Assembly: GCF_009789225.1 (NCBI RefSeq)
Contig: NZ_WSTA01000038.1
Span: forward strand, 1 to 33,358
Length of the DNA: 33,358 nucleotides
Source: Agromyces seonyuensis
Lineage (GTDB): Bacteria; Actinomycetota; Actinomycetes; Actinomycetales; Microbacteriaceae
Direction: 5' to 3'
The translations under genes were made by a program, and so were the position numbers. Below the pieces are notes generated by a model that did not search any database, had not been told where the DNA came from, and saw only the letters and a list, made by a program, of their open reading frames with translations. Shown one piece after another: positions 22,758-29,191 of the stretch; position 1 is the stretch's first letter; each line of letters opens with the position of its first letter.

Positions 22758-23407
22758 CGTCCGAACGTCCCCCGATCCGCATCGCCCTCGTCGACGACCA
22801 CCGGATGCTCCTCACCGCACTCGGAGAGTGGATCGAACGCGAGGCGGACGACATCCGCGTCACCGCCGCGGTGCCGACCTGGCCCGAACTGCTCGCGCAC
22901 CCCGAGTTCCCGGTCGATCTGGTGCTGCTCGACCTCGACCTGCGCGACAACATCCCCGTCTCGCTCAAGCTCGCGACGTTGAAGACGGCGGGCGTACGGG
23001 CGATGCTCATGTCGAACTACTCGGAGCCCGCCCAGGTGCGCGAGGCCATCGCGGCCGGCGCCCTCGGCTACGTCGTGAAGGACGAGTCGGCCGATCAGAT
23101 CGTCGAGGCCATCCGCCAGGCGTGGACCGGCGACACGTACATCAGCCCCGACCTCATCGACCGCATCGTCGACGGCAACGACGGCGTGCCGAAGCTCTCG
23201 CTGCAGGAGCGCCGGGTCATGGCGCTCTACGGCGCGGGGCATCCGGTGAAGGCCGTCGCGTTCGAGCTCGGCATCTCCGAGGAGACGGCGAAGAGCTACC
23301 TCAAGCGCATCCGCGAGAAGTACCGCGTATTCGGCATCGACGTCGGCACGAAGGTGGCGCTGCGCAAGCGGGCCATCCTCGACGGCATCCTGCTGCAGAA
23401 CGACTGA
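22754..23407 (+). CDS. LuxR/NarL-type response regulator
   Basis: 217 residues. The receiver domain (about 9-125) has the acidic pair Asp14-Asp15 (LVDDH), phosphoacceptor Asp60 in VLLDLDLRD, a Ser in LMSNYS and Lys109 in VVKDES, so all switch residues are present. The C-terminal helix-turn-helix (about 150-217) reads LSLQERRVMALYGAGHPVKAVAFELGI then SEETAKSYLKRIREKY, close to the LuxR/GerE pattern. It should be phosphorylated by the kinase at 20317-21528 and act as a DNA-binding regulator. ATG 22754 overlaps the preceding stop, with AGAAAGG upstream as ribosome site. Targets are unknown. Confidence 0.94.
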   Translation: MTSERPPIRIALVDDHRMLLTALGEWIEREADDIRVTAAVPTWPELLAHPEFPVDLVLLDLDLRDNIPVSLKLATLKTAGVRAMLMSNYSEPAQVREAIAAGALGYVVKDESADQIVEAIRQAWTGDTYISPDLIDRIVDGNDGVPKLSLQERRVMALYGAGHPVKAVAFELGISEETAKSYLKRIREKYRVFGIDVGTKVALRKRAILDGILLQND

Positions 23408-23420
23408 CGCCGCGCGCCGG

Positions 23421-23443
23421 CCCGGACCGCCCGTCGGACCGGG
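23421..23443. terminator. Candidate bidirectional terminator between response regulator and MFS gene
   Basis: CCCGGACC (23421-23428) and GGACCGGG (23436-23443) pair with one A-A mismatch around a 7-base loop. The element sits in the 36-bp gap between two convergent stops and could serve both. Confidence 0.4.
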
Positions 23444-24727
23444 TCAGCGCACCTCGACGGCGTGCATGGACGTCGTCGTCGACACGACGTGCTGCCCGCG
23501 CGCGCGGCGGGAACGGTCGATCGCGAACGTCGACACGGCGAGGATGCTGCCCGCGGCGGTGAGCCCGAGGCCGATCCAGACTGGGGCGACGTACCCGAGC
23601 CCCGCGGCGATCGCGACGCCGCCGAGCGCGGCCCCGATGCTGTTGCCGATGTTGAGCGCCGAGTGATTGAGCGCGGCCGCGATCGACTGGCTGTCGCCCG
23701 CGACGTCCATGAGGCGCACCTGGATGGTCGGCGAGAGCGCCGAGGCGGCGAGTCCGACGAGGAACACGCCGGCGAAGATGCCGACCGCGGTCGAGGCGGA
23801 GAGGCCGAGTGCGACGAGCGAGGCGGCGAGCAGGCCGAACATCGCGTACATGGAACGGCGCACCGAGCGATCGGCGATGCGGCCGCCGACGAGGTTGCCG
23901 ACGGTCATGCCGAGGCCGGCCGAGACGAGCACCCACGGCACGACGGAGGCGTCGAGGCCGGCGACCTCCGTCGCCATCGGCGAGACGTAGCTGTAGACGG
24001 CGAAGAAGCCGCCGAAGCCGATCGCGCCGATCGCGATCGCGAACCAGACCTGGAGCCGGCCGAACGCCCTGAGCTCGTTGCGGACGGTCGCCGTCTTGTC
24101 GCCCGCCTGGAAGGGCACGGTCGCGAGCACGGCGAGGAGCGCGAGGGCGAAGATCGCGGCGACGGCGAGGTAGGCGGTGCGCCACCCGGCCTGCTGGCCG
24201 AGCCAGGTGATGGTCGGCACGCCGACGACGTTGGCGATCGTGAGGCCGGAGAGCACGAGCGCGACGCCGCGGGCGCGCTTGCCGGGGCCCATGAGCGAGG
24301 CAGCGACGAGCGAGGCGATGCCGAAGTAGGCGCCGTGCGGGAGCGCGGCGACGAAGCGGGCGACGAGCACGAGGCCGAAGCTCGGCAGCAGCGCGGAGGC
24401 CACGGTGCCGACGGTGAACCACGCGAGCAGCACGAGCAGCAGGCGTTTGCGCGGCCACTTCGCTGCGGCCGCGGCGATCGTCGGGGCGCCGACGACGACG
24501 CCGAGCGCGTACGCGGAGATGAGCCAGCCGGCCTGGGCATTGGCGGCGTCGGGGTCGCTCGCGGCGAGGCCGGGCAGCAGGTCGCGCCCGATCTCGGGCA
24601 GGAGGCCCATGGCGACGAACTCGGTCGCGCCGATGCCGAAGCCGCCGAGGGCGAGGGCGAGCAGGGCGAGCCGGATGCGCGCGGGCGAGAGCGTCGCCGA
24701 GGTCGCGGAGAGTGCTGAGTTCGTCAC
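23444..24727 (-). CDS. MFS drug/metabolite efflux transporter (AraJ/Cml-like)
   Basis: 427 residues, about twelve membrane helices. The opening ALLALALGGFGIGATEFVAMGLLPEI is the DHA1-type signature with the conserved GATEFV, shared by AraJ, PbuE and chloramphenicol-type exporters. The A-motif-like loop AKWPRKRLLL lies between helices 2 and 3, and the antiporter motif is visible around SGLTIANVVGVP. It should be a proton-coupled exporter in the cytoplasmic membrane; the substrate is unknown. The start is GTG 24727 because TAGACT lies six bases ahead (leaderless) and no Shine-Dalgarno is present. A palindrome (24743-24762) overlaps its -35, suggesting control by a repressor not encoded nearby. 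Confidence 0.92.
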   Translation of the reverse strand: MTNSALSATSATLSPARIRLALLALALGGFGIGATEFVAMGLLPEIGRDLLPGLAASDPDAANAQAGWLISAYALGVVVGAPTIAAAAAKWPRKRLLLVLLAWFTVGTVASALLPSFGLVLVARFVAALPHGAYFGIASLVAASLMGPGKRARGVALVLSGLTIANVVGVPTITWLGQQAGWRTAYLAVAAIFALALLAVLATVPFQAGDKTATVRNELRAFGRLQVWFAIAIGAIGFGGFFAVYSYVSPMATEVAGLDASVVPWVLVSAGLGMTVGNLVGGRIADRSVRRSMYAMFGLLAASLVALGLSASTAVGIFAGVFLVGLAASALSPTIQVRLMDVAGDSQSIAAALNHSALNIGNSIGAALGGVAIAAGLGYVAPVWIGLGLTAAGSILAVSTFAIDRSRRARGQHVVSTTTSMHAVEVR

Positions 24728-24733
24728 CGGGGG

Positions 24734-24762
24734 AGTCTAGCCTCGAAATCGAATCGTTTCGA
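24734..24762 (-). promoter_or_regulatory. MFS gene promoter with overlapping palindromic operator
   Basis: On the minus strand a -35-like TCGAAA (24757-24762) and -10 TAGACT (24734-24739) are separated by 17 bp, and GTG follows six bases after the -10. TCGAAA (24743-24748) and TTTCGA (24757-24762) form a perfect 6-bp inverted repeat with 8 bases between, covering the -35 and spacer. This layout fits a TetR- or MarR-like repressor site. Confidence 0.55.
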
Positions 24763-24811
24763 CTCCGACGGGGAACCGCAACGAGAACGTCGCCCGCGCG
24801 TCATCCGCCCG

Positions 24812-24956
24812 TCATTCGCCCCGCGCGTCGAGCTCGCCCGAGAAACCGGGCCGGATATCGGCCTTCAGCACGAGCGAGACGCGCGAGCCGTAGGCGCCGA
24901 CGGCTTCCGTCGCACGCTTGACGACGTCCATGACCTCGTCCCACTCCCCCTCGAGC
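24812..24956 (-). pseudogene. Truncated duplicate of the thiamine-binding-type gene
   Basis: The minus strand encodes LEGEWDEVMDVVKRATEAVG and onward to FSGELDA, then ends RGE and stop. This matches the central and C-terminal part of the intact gene at 25635-25949, but the first ~45 residues and the last ~15 are missing. Over 24824-24956 the DNA is 130/133 identical to 25683-25815. No promoter or proper start precedes it; an in-frame GTG at 25036 would give only a chimeric 74-residue peptide. It is a gene remnant created by recent duplication. Confidence 0.8.
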
Positions 24957-25229
24957 AAGTGAGGGGGGAGTCCTGGATGTGCAGCGCGACTCCGGTCCGC
25001 CCCCTCCCCTGACGGAGCTCCCGCTCGCTCTGCCACCCCTGGAAAACCGTCTGCGGTTTGTTGAAAGCCCCAAAGGGCCCTGGCCCGTTCGAGTGAACGG
25101 CCGGGGCCTTCTCGCGATTCCCCTGAGCGCTGATCGTCTCGCCGTCTTCCCAGCGCGTCATCACGCGCTGAGCCACCGGCCCGTGAACCGTCGTCGCCGG
25201 CTGTTCACTCGACGCCGATCTCGGGTGGT
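24957..25229. other. Gene-free segment with a large hairpin
   Basis: I find no convincing gene in these 273 bp. Open frames on either strand lack family resemblance, a start signal or consistent codon bias. A minus-strand frame (GPGPFGAFNKPQTVFQGWQ and onward) runs on into the duplicated segment in the wrong frame. The base composition is visibly more AT-rich than the neighbourhood (for example GGAAAACCGTCTGCGGTTTG at 25041-25060). The segment holds a strong stem-loop at 25076-25108 and otherwise nothing I can name. Confidence 0.5.
25076..25108. terminator. Strong stem-loop downstream of the hypothetical gene
   Basis: GGCCCTGGCCCGTTC (25076-25090) folds on GAACGGCCGGGGCC (25095-25108) with one bulged C, one G-T pair and a GAGT loop, giving about 14 pairs. 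On the minus strand it is followed by CTTTGGGGCTTTC, a modest T-rich tail. It may terminate transcription from the gene at 25230-25625. Confidence 0.45.
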
Positions 25230-25625
25230 TTACGCACTCCCCCAGATGTGCTCGCGATACCAGCTCAGCGCCCGTTCGAACGCCGCATCGTCCGCGTCCC
25301 ATTGAACCCGGAGTCTCGACGTCAGAACGTCGATCAATCCGCCGGACCCGTTTTCACGCGCCTCATCGACGACGCCGGAGTCCATGAGGAACGTCGTGCC
25401 GTCCGGCTCGGTCAGACTCTCCGTCGGGAACCAGAGCTCGTACATCGACCGTGGGACATCCGGACGATCTCGCTGGTCTCCGTCGAGCCGGGCGGCGATG
25501 ACGTATTCGCCCGTCTGGGGGCCGACGCCGATGGTTCCGGAAATGCCACGCGTTCCCCATGAGCCCATTTCAGGGACGTTCGGGTCGCGCGGATACTCGC
25601 TCACCTTGCGCGGCCGACGGAACAT
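25230..25625 (-). CDS. Hypothetical protein, 131 residues, lower-GC gene in a duplicated locus
   Basis: I do not recognise a family. The protein is soluble and acidic with no signal peptide or membrane helix. It has a basic N-terminus (FRRPRKVSEYPRDPN), a Gly-rich strand region (GTRGISGTIGVGPQTGEYVI), YELWFPTESL, and a helical end with Trp (FERALSWYREHIWGSA). Small acidic proteins of this shape include immunity proteins of toxin systems, but no toxin partner is visible, so that is speculation. Codon use is less GC-biased than its neighbours. ATG 25625 has TAGTCT six bases upstream. The gene lies between the two copies of a 133-bp repeat, which suggests acquisition. Confidence 0.7.
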   Translation of the reverse strand: MFRRPRKVSEYPRDPNVPEMGSWGTRGISGTIGVGPQTGEYVIAARLDGDQRDRPDVPRSMYELWFPTESLTEPDGTTFLMDSGVVDEARENGSGGLIDVLTSRLRVQWDADDAAFERALSWYREHIWGSA

Positions 25626-25631
25626 GTTTCG

Positions 25632-25637
25632 AGACTA
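25632..25637 (-). promoter_or_regulatory. -10 hexamer overlapping an upstream stop codon
   Basis: TAGTCT on the minus strand lies six bases before ATG 25625. Its first three bases are the TAG stop codon of the thiamine-binding-type gene. It gives the hypothetical gene its own leaderless promoter. Confidence 0.5.
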
Positions 25638-25949
25638 GAGGTCGTCCAGTCCATCCAAAGCCGCCTCCAGCCTGTCGACCTTCGCGTCGAGCTCGCCCGA
25701 GAAACCGGGCCGGATGTCGGCCTTCAGCACGAGCGAGACGCGCGAGCCGTAGGCGCCGACGGCTTCGGTCGCACGCTTGATGACGTCCATGACCTCGTCC
25801 CACTCCCCCTCGAGCTCCGTGAACATCGACGTCGTGCGGTTCGGCAGGCCCGAGGCCCGCACGATCTCCACCGCCGCGGCGACCGCGTCGTGCACCGAGC
25901 CGTCGGCGCGGCCCGTACCGCTCGGGGCGACCGAGAATGCGACCAGCAT
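25635..25949 (-). CDS. Thiamine-binding-type protein (MTH1187/YqgV family)
   Basis: 104 residues, the usual size for MTH1187/YqgV/YkoF-like proteins, which form small ferredoxin-like sandwiches binding thiamine or a related pyrimidine. Motifs are MLVAFSVAPSG, the segment SVHDAVAAAVEIVRASGLP, TTSMFTELEGEWDEVMD and VSLVLKADIRPG. Two in-frame ATGs exist: 25955 overlaps the upstream membrane-protein stop (ATGA), and 25949 has GGAGGA with a six-base spacing. 25949 is preferred because 25955 would leave no spacing after the Shine-Dalgarno. A truncated near-identical copy lies at 24812-24956. No thiamine biosynthesis gene or TPP riboswitch is adjacent. Confidence 0.88.
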   Translation of the reverse strand: MLVAFSVAPSGTGRADGSVHDAVAAAVEIVRASGLPNRTTSMFTELEGEWDEVMDVIKRATEAVGAYGSRVSLVLKADIRPGFSGELDAKVDRLEAALDGLDDL

Positions 25950-25951
25950 GT

Positions 25952-27250
25952 TCATTCCTCCAAGGTCAGGGGACGGGATTCGGCGGGCCTCCCCGCCGGC
26001 GGACCGGCCAGCCGGCGTCGGCCGGCGCGCACGAGTTCGACGATCGACCACGCGTAGAGCACGAGGAGGCCGACGATCTTCAGAGTCAGCAGCAGCACGA
26101 AGGCCGGGTCGGCGATGAGCAGCCAGCCGTAGAGGTACGGGTAGAGCAGGTGGGTGAGCACGGCGATCCCGACGGCGACGCTCGCCGGCAGCGCGAGGCG
26201 CCGCGGGCGCAGCAGCAGCCCGAGGACGATCGGCGCGGCCAGCCACGTGACGAACTGGGGCGAGCCGACCTTGTTGCCGAGCATCAGCGCGGTGACGAGT
26301 CCGAGCGAGAGCGGCACGAGGATGCGGCCGGCGCTGCCGCCGCGGCGCACGGCGAGGACGCCGAGCACGGAGACCGCGGCGACGCCGACGAGCATGAGCG
26401 GCGTCGCGAGCGCGGCGGCGAACTCGGTCCCCGGGCCGTTCACCTGGAAGGTCAGGATCTGCCGGTCGTAATAGATCGAGTGATCGGACGATCCGCCGAC
26501 GATCGCCCAGAGGAAGGGCACCGCGAGCCCCGCCTCGACCTGGAGGCCGCGGCCGGTCTGCTCGCCGATGAAGCCGAAGACGTCGAGCCCACTGCCGGCG
26601 AGCAGGCTCACTCCGACGATGCCCGCTGAGAGGCCGATCGCGACGCCGAGCACCTCGCGACGCCGTGGCGCGACGATCGCGAGGGCGAGCAGGAGCGCCC
26701 CCGGCCACACCTTGATCCAGGCGCCGATCGTGAAGAGGACGGCGGCGACCCGCGGGCGGCCGAGCGCCCACAGCATCCCGGTGATCGCGAACGGCACGGT
26801 GATCGCGTCGATGCGGCCGAGCGCGATCGGTCCGAGCGCGGCGAGGAAGACGAGCCACCACCACGCCGCGATCCGCCGCGTGCGCGCGAGCCGGCCGCGC
26901 CCGAGCAGGATGCCGAAGACGACGGCGTTCAGGCCGCTCGCCAGGAGCAGCCAGGTGAGTCCGTAGAGCTCGGGGCCGAGCGCGAGGGCGGCCGTCATCG
27001 GGGCGAACGCCAGGATCGGGTACACCCAGGGAGCGTCGATGCCGATGCGCATCCAGCCGTCGGTGGCCTCGGTCGCCCAGAACTTGTAGACGCCCGTGAC
27101 GTCGCCGAGCGGGTAGCCCGGCGCCGCGAGGTTCAGCCAGATCAGCAGGCCGTGCACCGCGAGGAACCCGATCCACAGCGCAGCCCGACGATCGAGCCAA
27201 CGGATGCCGCGCCGATCGCGCGGCGCTCCCCCCGGTTCCGCACGCGCCAT
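25952..27250 (-). CDS. Polytopic membrane glycosyltransferase-like protein (GT87/DUF2029-like), copy 1
   Basis: 432 residues with about eleven hydrophobic helices and short basic loops, like GT-C-fold enzymes that transfer sugars from polyprenyl carriers. Recognisable blocks are APWVYPILAF, GRIDAITVPF, GAWIKVWPGALLLAL, GEQTGRGLQ, GNKVGSPQFVTW and LYPYLYGWL. The same blocks occur in the protein at 29964-31286, a paralogue. Family assignment is by overall pattern; the sugar and acceptor are unknown. The frame opens earlier, but ATG 27250 has TACGCT seven bases upstream (leaderless) and starts shortly before the first helix. Its stop overlaps the thiamine-binding-type gene. Confidence 0.75.
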   Translation of the reverse strand: MARAEPGGAPRDRRGIRWLDRRAALWIGFLAVHGLLIWLNLAAPGYPLGDVTGVYKFWATEATDGWMRIGIDAPWVYPILAFAPMTAALALGPELYGLTWLLLASGLNAVVFGILLGRGRLARTRRIAAWWWLVFLAALGPIALGRIDAITVPFAITGMLWALGRPRVAAVLFTIGAWIKVWPGALLLALAIVAPRRREVLGVAIGLSAGIVGVSLLAGSGLDVFGFIGEQTGRGLQVEAGLAVPFLWAIVGGSSDHSIYYDRQILTFQVNGPGTEFAAALATPLMLVGVAAVSVLGVLAVRRGGSAGRILVPLSLGLVTALMLGNKVGSPQFVTWLAAPIVLGLLLRPRRLALPASVAVGIAVLTHLLYPYLYGWLLIADPAFVLLLTLKIVGLLVLYAWSIVELVRAGRRRLAGPPAGRPAESRPLTLEE

Positions 27251-27257
27251 GGCGCCG

Positions 27258-27263
27258 AGCGTA
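27258..27263 (-). promoter_or_regulatory. -10 hexamer for GT87-like copy 1
   Basis: TACGCT on the minus strand is seven bases before ATG 27250, with no Shine-Dalgarno in between; this supports a leaderless start there and rejects the longer upstream frame. Confidence 0.45.
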
Positions 27264-27273
27264 CCTCGGGAGC

Positions 27274-27315
27274 CCGTGCGGACCCCATTCGGGCCCGCCG
27301 GTACGGTCCGCACGG
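27274..27315. promoter_or_regulatory. 11-bp inverted repeat spanning the promoter of the amino acid ABC transporter
   Basis: CCGTGCGGACC (27274-27284) and GGTCCGCACGG (27305-27315) are perfect inverted copies, 20 bp apart, about 31 bp centre to centre (three helical turns). A -10-like TACGGT (27302-27307) overlaps the right arm, and the expected -35 position falls in the left arm. A regulator bound here would block transcription of the binding protein at 27406. Confidence 0.5.
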
Positions 27316-27405
27316 CGTCACGGTGCGTTACGGATGCCGCCGATCGCGCCCGGGTACGGGATGCTGGAAGCCTTCCCATCACCGCGTCGCGCCCAGGAGG
27401 CCGTC

Positions 27406-28248
27406 ATGATCCGCCGTTCCGCCCGCACGGGCATCCTCGCCGCCGTCGCCCTCTCGGGCGCCATCGCCCTGGCCGGCTGCGCATCCGGCGACCCCGCGTC
27501 GACGGACTCGGCGTCGGGCTACGTGACCGAGGGCAAGCTCACGATCGGCACGGCCGAGCCCGCCTACTCGCCGTGGGTCCTCGACGACGACCCGTCCTCG
27601 GGCGAGGGGTACGAGTCCGCCGTCGCGTACGCCGTCGCCGAGCAGCTCGGCTTCGACGAGGACGACGTCGTGTGGGTGCGCACGACCTTCGACCAGGCCA
27701 TCGCGCCGGGACCGAAGGACTTCGACTTCAACCTGCAGCAGTTCTCGATCACCGATGAGCGCAAGGAAGCCGTCGACTTCTCGTCGCCGTACTACGAGAC
27801 GACGCAGGTCGTCATCACCCTGGAGTCCTCGCCGGCCGCGAGCGCGACCTCCATCGCCGACCTCAAGCCGCTCACGATCGGCGCGCAGACCGGCACGACG
27901 AGCCTCGATGCGATCGAGGAGGTCATCGCGCCCGACTCCGCCGCGCAGGTGTTCAACTCGAACGACGACGCCAAGCTCGCCCTCCAGTCGGGCCAGGTCG
28001 ACGCGATCGTCGTCGACCTGCCGACCGCGTTCTACCTCGTGGGCGCCGAACTCGACGGCGGCAAGATCGTCGGCCAGCTCCCCGAGACGGCCGGGACCGG
28101 CGACGCCTTCGGTCTCGTCCTGCCGAAGGGCTCCGCGCTCACCGCGGACGTCACCGCGGCCGTCGACGCCCTCCGCGAGGACGGCACGCTCGACGACCTG
28201 GCCGAGGAATGGCTGGCGAGCGCCGGCAACGCCCCTGTCCTGCAGTGA
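27406..28248 (+). CDS. Polar amino acid ABC transporter substrate-binding lipoprotein
   Basis: 280-residue lipoprotein. A basic start (MIRRSARTG), a hydrophobic core and lipobox IALAGC place the modified Cys near residue 25. The mature region is an SBP family 3 domain (KLTIGTAEPAYSPWVLDDD, DFNLQQFSITDERKEAVDFS SPYY-type motif, LTIGAQTGTTS, GQVDAIVVDLPTA), which binds amino acids or related solutes outside the membrane. ATG 27406 has AGGAGG five bases upstream. The permease and ATPase follow at 28331-29967. A long hairpin and a second promoter separate them, allowing the binding protein to be made in excess. Confidence 0.92.
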   Translation: MIRRSARTGILAAVALSGAIALAGCASGDPASTDSASGYVTEGKLTIGTAEPAYSPWVLDDDPSSGEGYESAVAYAVAEQLGFDEDDVVWVRTTFDQAIAPGPKDFDFNLQQFSITDERKEAVDFSSPYYETTQVVITLESSPAASATSIADLKPLTIGAQTGTTSLDAIEEVIAPDSAAQVFNSNDDAKLALQSGQVDAIVVDLPTAFYLVGAELDGGKIVGQLPETAGTGDAFGLVLPKGSALTADVTAAVDALREDGTLDDLAEEWLASAGNAPVLQ

Positions 28249-28264
28249 CGCGCAGCACGACGGT

Positions 28265-28306
28265 CGCCGCGGCGCTCGACGGGGCCCCCCGCCGGGCGCC
28301 GCGGCG
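28265..28306 (+). terminator. Large hairpin between binding-protein and permease genes
   Basis: CGCCGCGGCGC (28265-28275) pairs perfectly with GCGCCGCGGCG (28296-28306), an 11-bp stem whose 20-base loop can itself fold (GGGG with CCCC). It lies 16 bp after the binding-protein stop. It may terminate or attenuate transcription, or stabilise the upstream mRNA. Confidence 0.55.
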
Positions 28307-28318
28307 CGCACGCTCCGC

Positions 28319-28324
28319 TAGCCT
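28319..28324 (+). promoter_or_regulatory. -10 hexamer for the leaderless permease gene
   Basis: TAGCCT is six bases before GTG 28331, right after the intercistronic hairpin, so permease and ATPase probably have their own promoter. Confidence 0.5.
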
Positions 28325-28330
28325 CGCCTC

Positions 28331-29191
28331 GTGACCGAAGCGACATCGGACTGGCGCCCGAGCGCCCTCGAACTCGAACGGCGCGCGTTCCGCAAACGCC
28401 AGACGACGCGCTCCGTGCTCGTCAGCCTCGGCTCCACGGCGGTCGTCGCCGTCGTGCTCTGGATCGTCGTCGCCGGCACCCCCGGCGCCCAGGCCGTCCG
28501 CACGTCGTTCTTCGACCTGGATGTCGCGATCGCCGCGTTCCCGGCGGTGCTCGAAGGCCTCTGGCTGAACCTGCGCGTCCTCTTCTTCGCGGCGATCGGT
28601 GTCGTGATCGTCGCCGTCGTCCTCGCCGTGGCGCGCACGCTCCGCGGGCCCGTCTTCTTCCCGCTGCGCTTCCTCGCTGCCGCGTACACCGATGTCTTCC
28701 GCGGCGTGCCGCTGCTCATCGTGCTCTACCTCGTGGGGTTCGGACTGCCCGGGCTCGGGCTGTTCCCCCGCATGGATCCGGCCTTCTGGGGCACGATCGC
28801 GATCGTCCTCGTCTATTCGGCCTACGTCGCCGAGGTGTTCCGTGCGGGCATCGAGGCGGTGCACCCATCGCAGCGGCTCGCCGCCCGTGCGCTCGGCCTC
28901 GACCACGGGCAGACCCTGCGCCGCGTCGTCCTGCCGCAGGCCGTCCGCAAGGTGACGCCCGCCCTCATGAACGACTTCGTCGCCATGCAGAAGGACGTCG
29001 GCCTCATCTCGGTGCTCGGCGCCGTCGACGCGGTGCGCGCCGCCCAGATCGAGACGGCGCACTTCTACAACTACACGCCCTACGTCGTGGCCGGCCTGCT
29101 CTTCATCGCGCTCGCCTGGCCGACCATCCGGTTGACGGACTGGGTGACGGGGCGCATGCGCGCGCGCGAACAGGTGGGGAGCATCGTATGA
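28331..29191 (+). CDS. Polar amino acid ABC transporter permease (HisM/GlnP type)
   Basis: 286-residue membrane protein. After a hydrophilic ~35-residue N-terminus and a first helix, the core has the HisMQ-type pattern GLWLNLRVLFFAA, YTDVFRGVPLLIVLYLVGFG, YVAEVFRAGIEAVHPSQRLAARALGL (the EAA loop contacting the ATPase) and RRVVLPQAVRKVTPALMNDF. About five to six helices are expected. It forms the import channel for the ligand delivered by the protein at 27406. Start GTG 28331 is supported by TAGCCT six bases upstream. The stop overlaps the ATPase start (ATGA). Confidence 0.93.
   Translation: MTEATSDWRPSALELERRAFRKRQTTRSVLVSLGSTAVVAVVLWIVVAGTPGAQAVRTSFFDLDVAIAAFPAVLEGLWLNLRVLFFAAIGVVIVAVVLAVARTLRGPVFFPLRFLAAAYTDVFRGVPLLIVLYLVGFGLPGLGLFPRMDPAFWGTIAIVLVYSAYVAEVFRAGIEAVHPSQRLAARALGLDHGQTLRRVVLPQAVRKVTPALMNDFVAMQKDVGLISVLGAVDAVRAAQIETAHFYNYTPYVVAGLLFIALAWPTIRLTDWVTGRMRAREQVGSIV

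Larger units (their letters stand above)
24824..25815. repeat. 133-bp direct repeat flanking a 726-bp segment
   Basis: Copies at 24824-24956 and 25683-25815 are the same length with three mismatches by my alignment (A/G, C/G, C/T). Both point the same way. The right copy lies inside the intact thiamine-binding-type gene, the left copy is its remnant. Between them lie the hypothetical gene 25230-25625 and a gene-free stretch. Confidence 0.85.

Noticed and set aside
24812..25036. 74-residue chimeric minus-strand frame joining unknown sequence to the duplicated gene fragment
   Set aside because: Its N-terminal half has no resemblance to anything, no start signal is present, and the C-terminal half is a truncated duplicate; called a pseudogene fragment instead.
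25076..25108. tRNA-like element (contains GTTCGAG in a hairpin loop region)
   Set aside because: No acceptor stem, anticodon arm or D-arm can be assembled around it; it is a simple stem-loop.
24979..25305. Plus-strand frame of 108 codons opposite the gene-free segment and the end of the hypothetical gene
   Set aside because: No family, no promoter or ribosome site, overlaps the opposing gene, and unusual composition (Pro/Arg/Leu-rich).
25949..25960. TPP riboswitch upstream of the thiamine-binding-type gene
   Set aside because: The gene overlaps the upstream coding region, so there is no room for an aptamer.
28319..28331. TAGCCT-containing DtxR half-box upstream of the amino acid permease
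   Set aside because: TAGCCT resembles the core of the iron box, but the outer palindrome arms are absent and the same hexamer recurs at the -10 position of unrelated genes.
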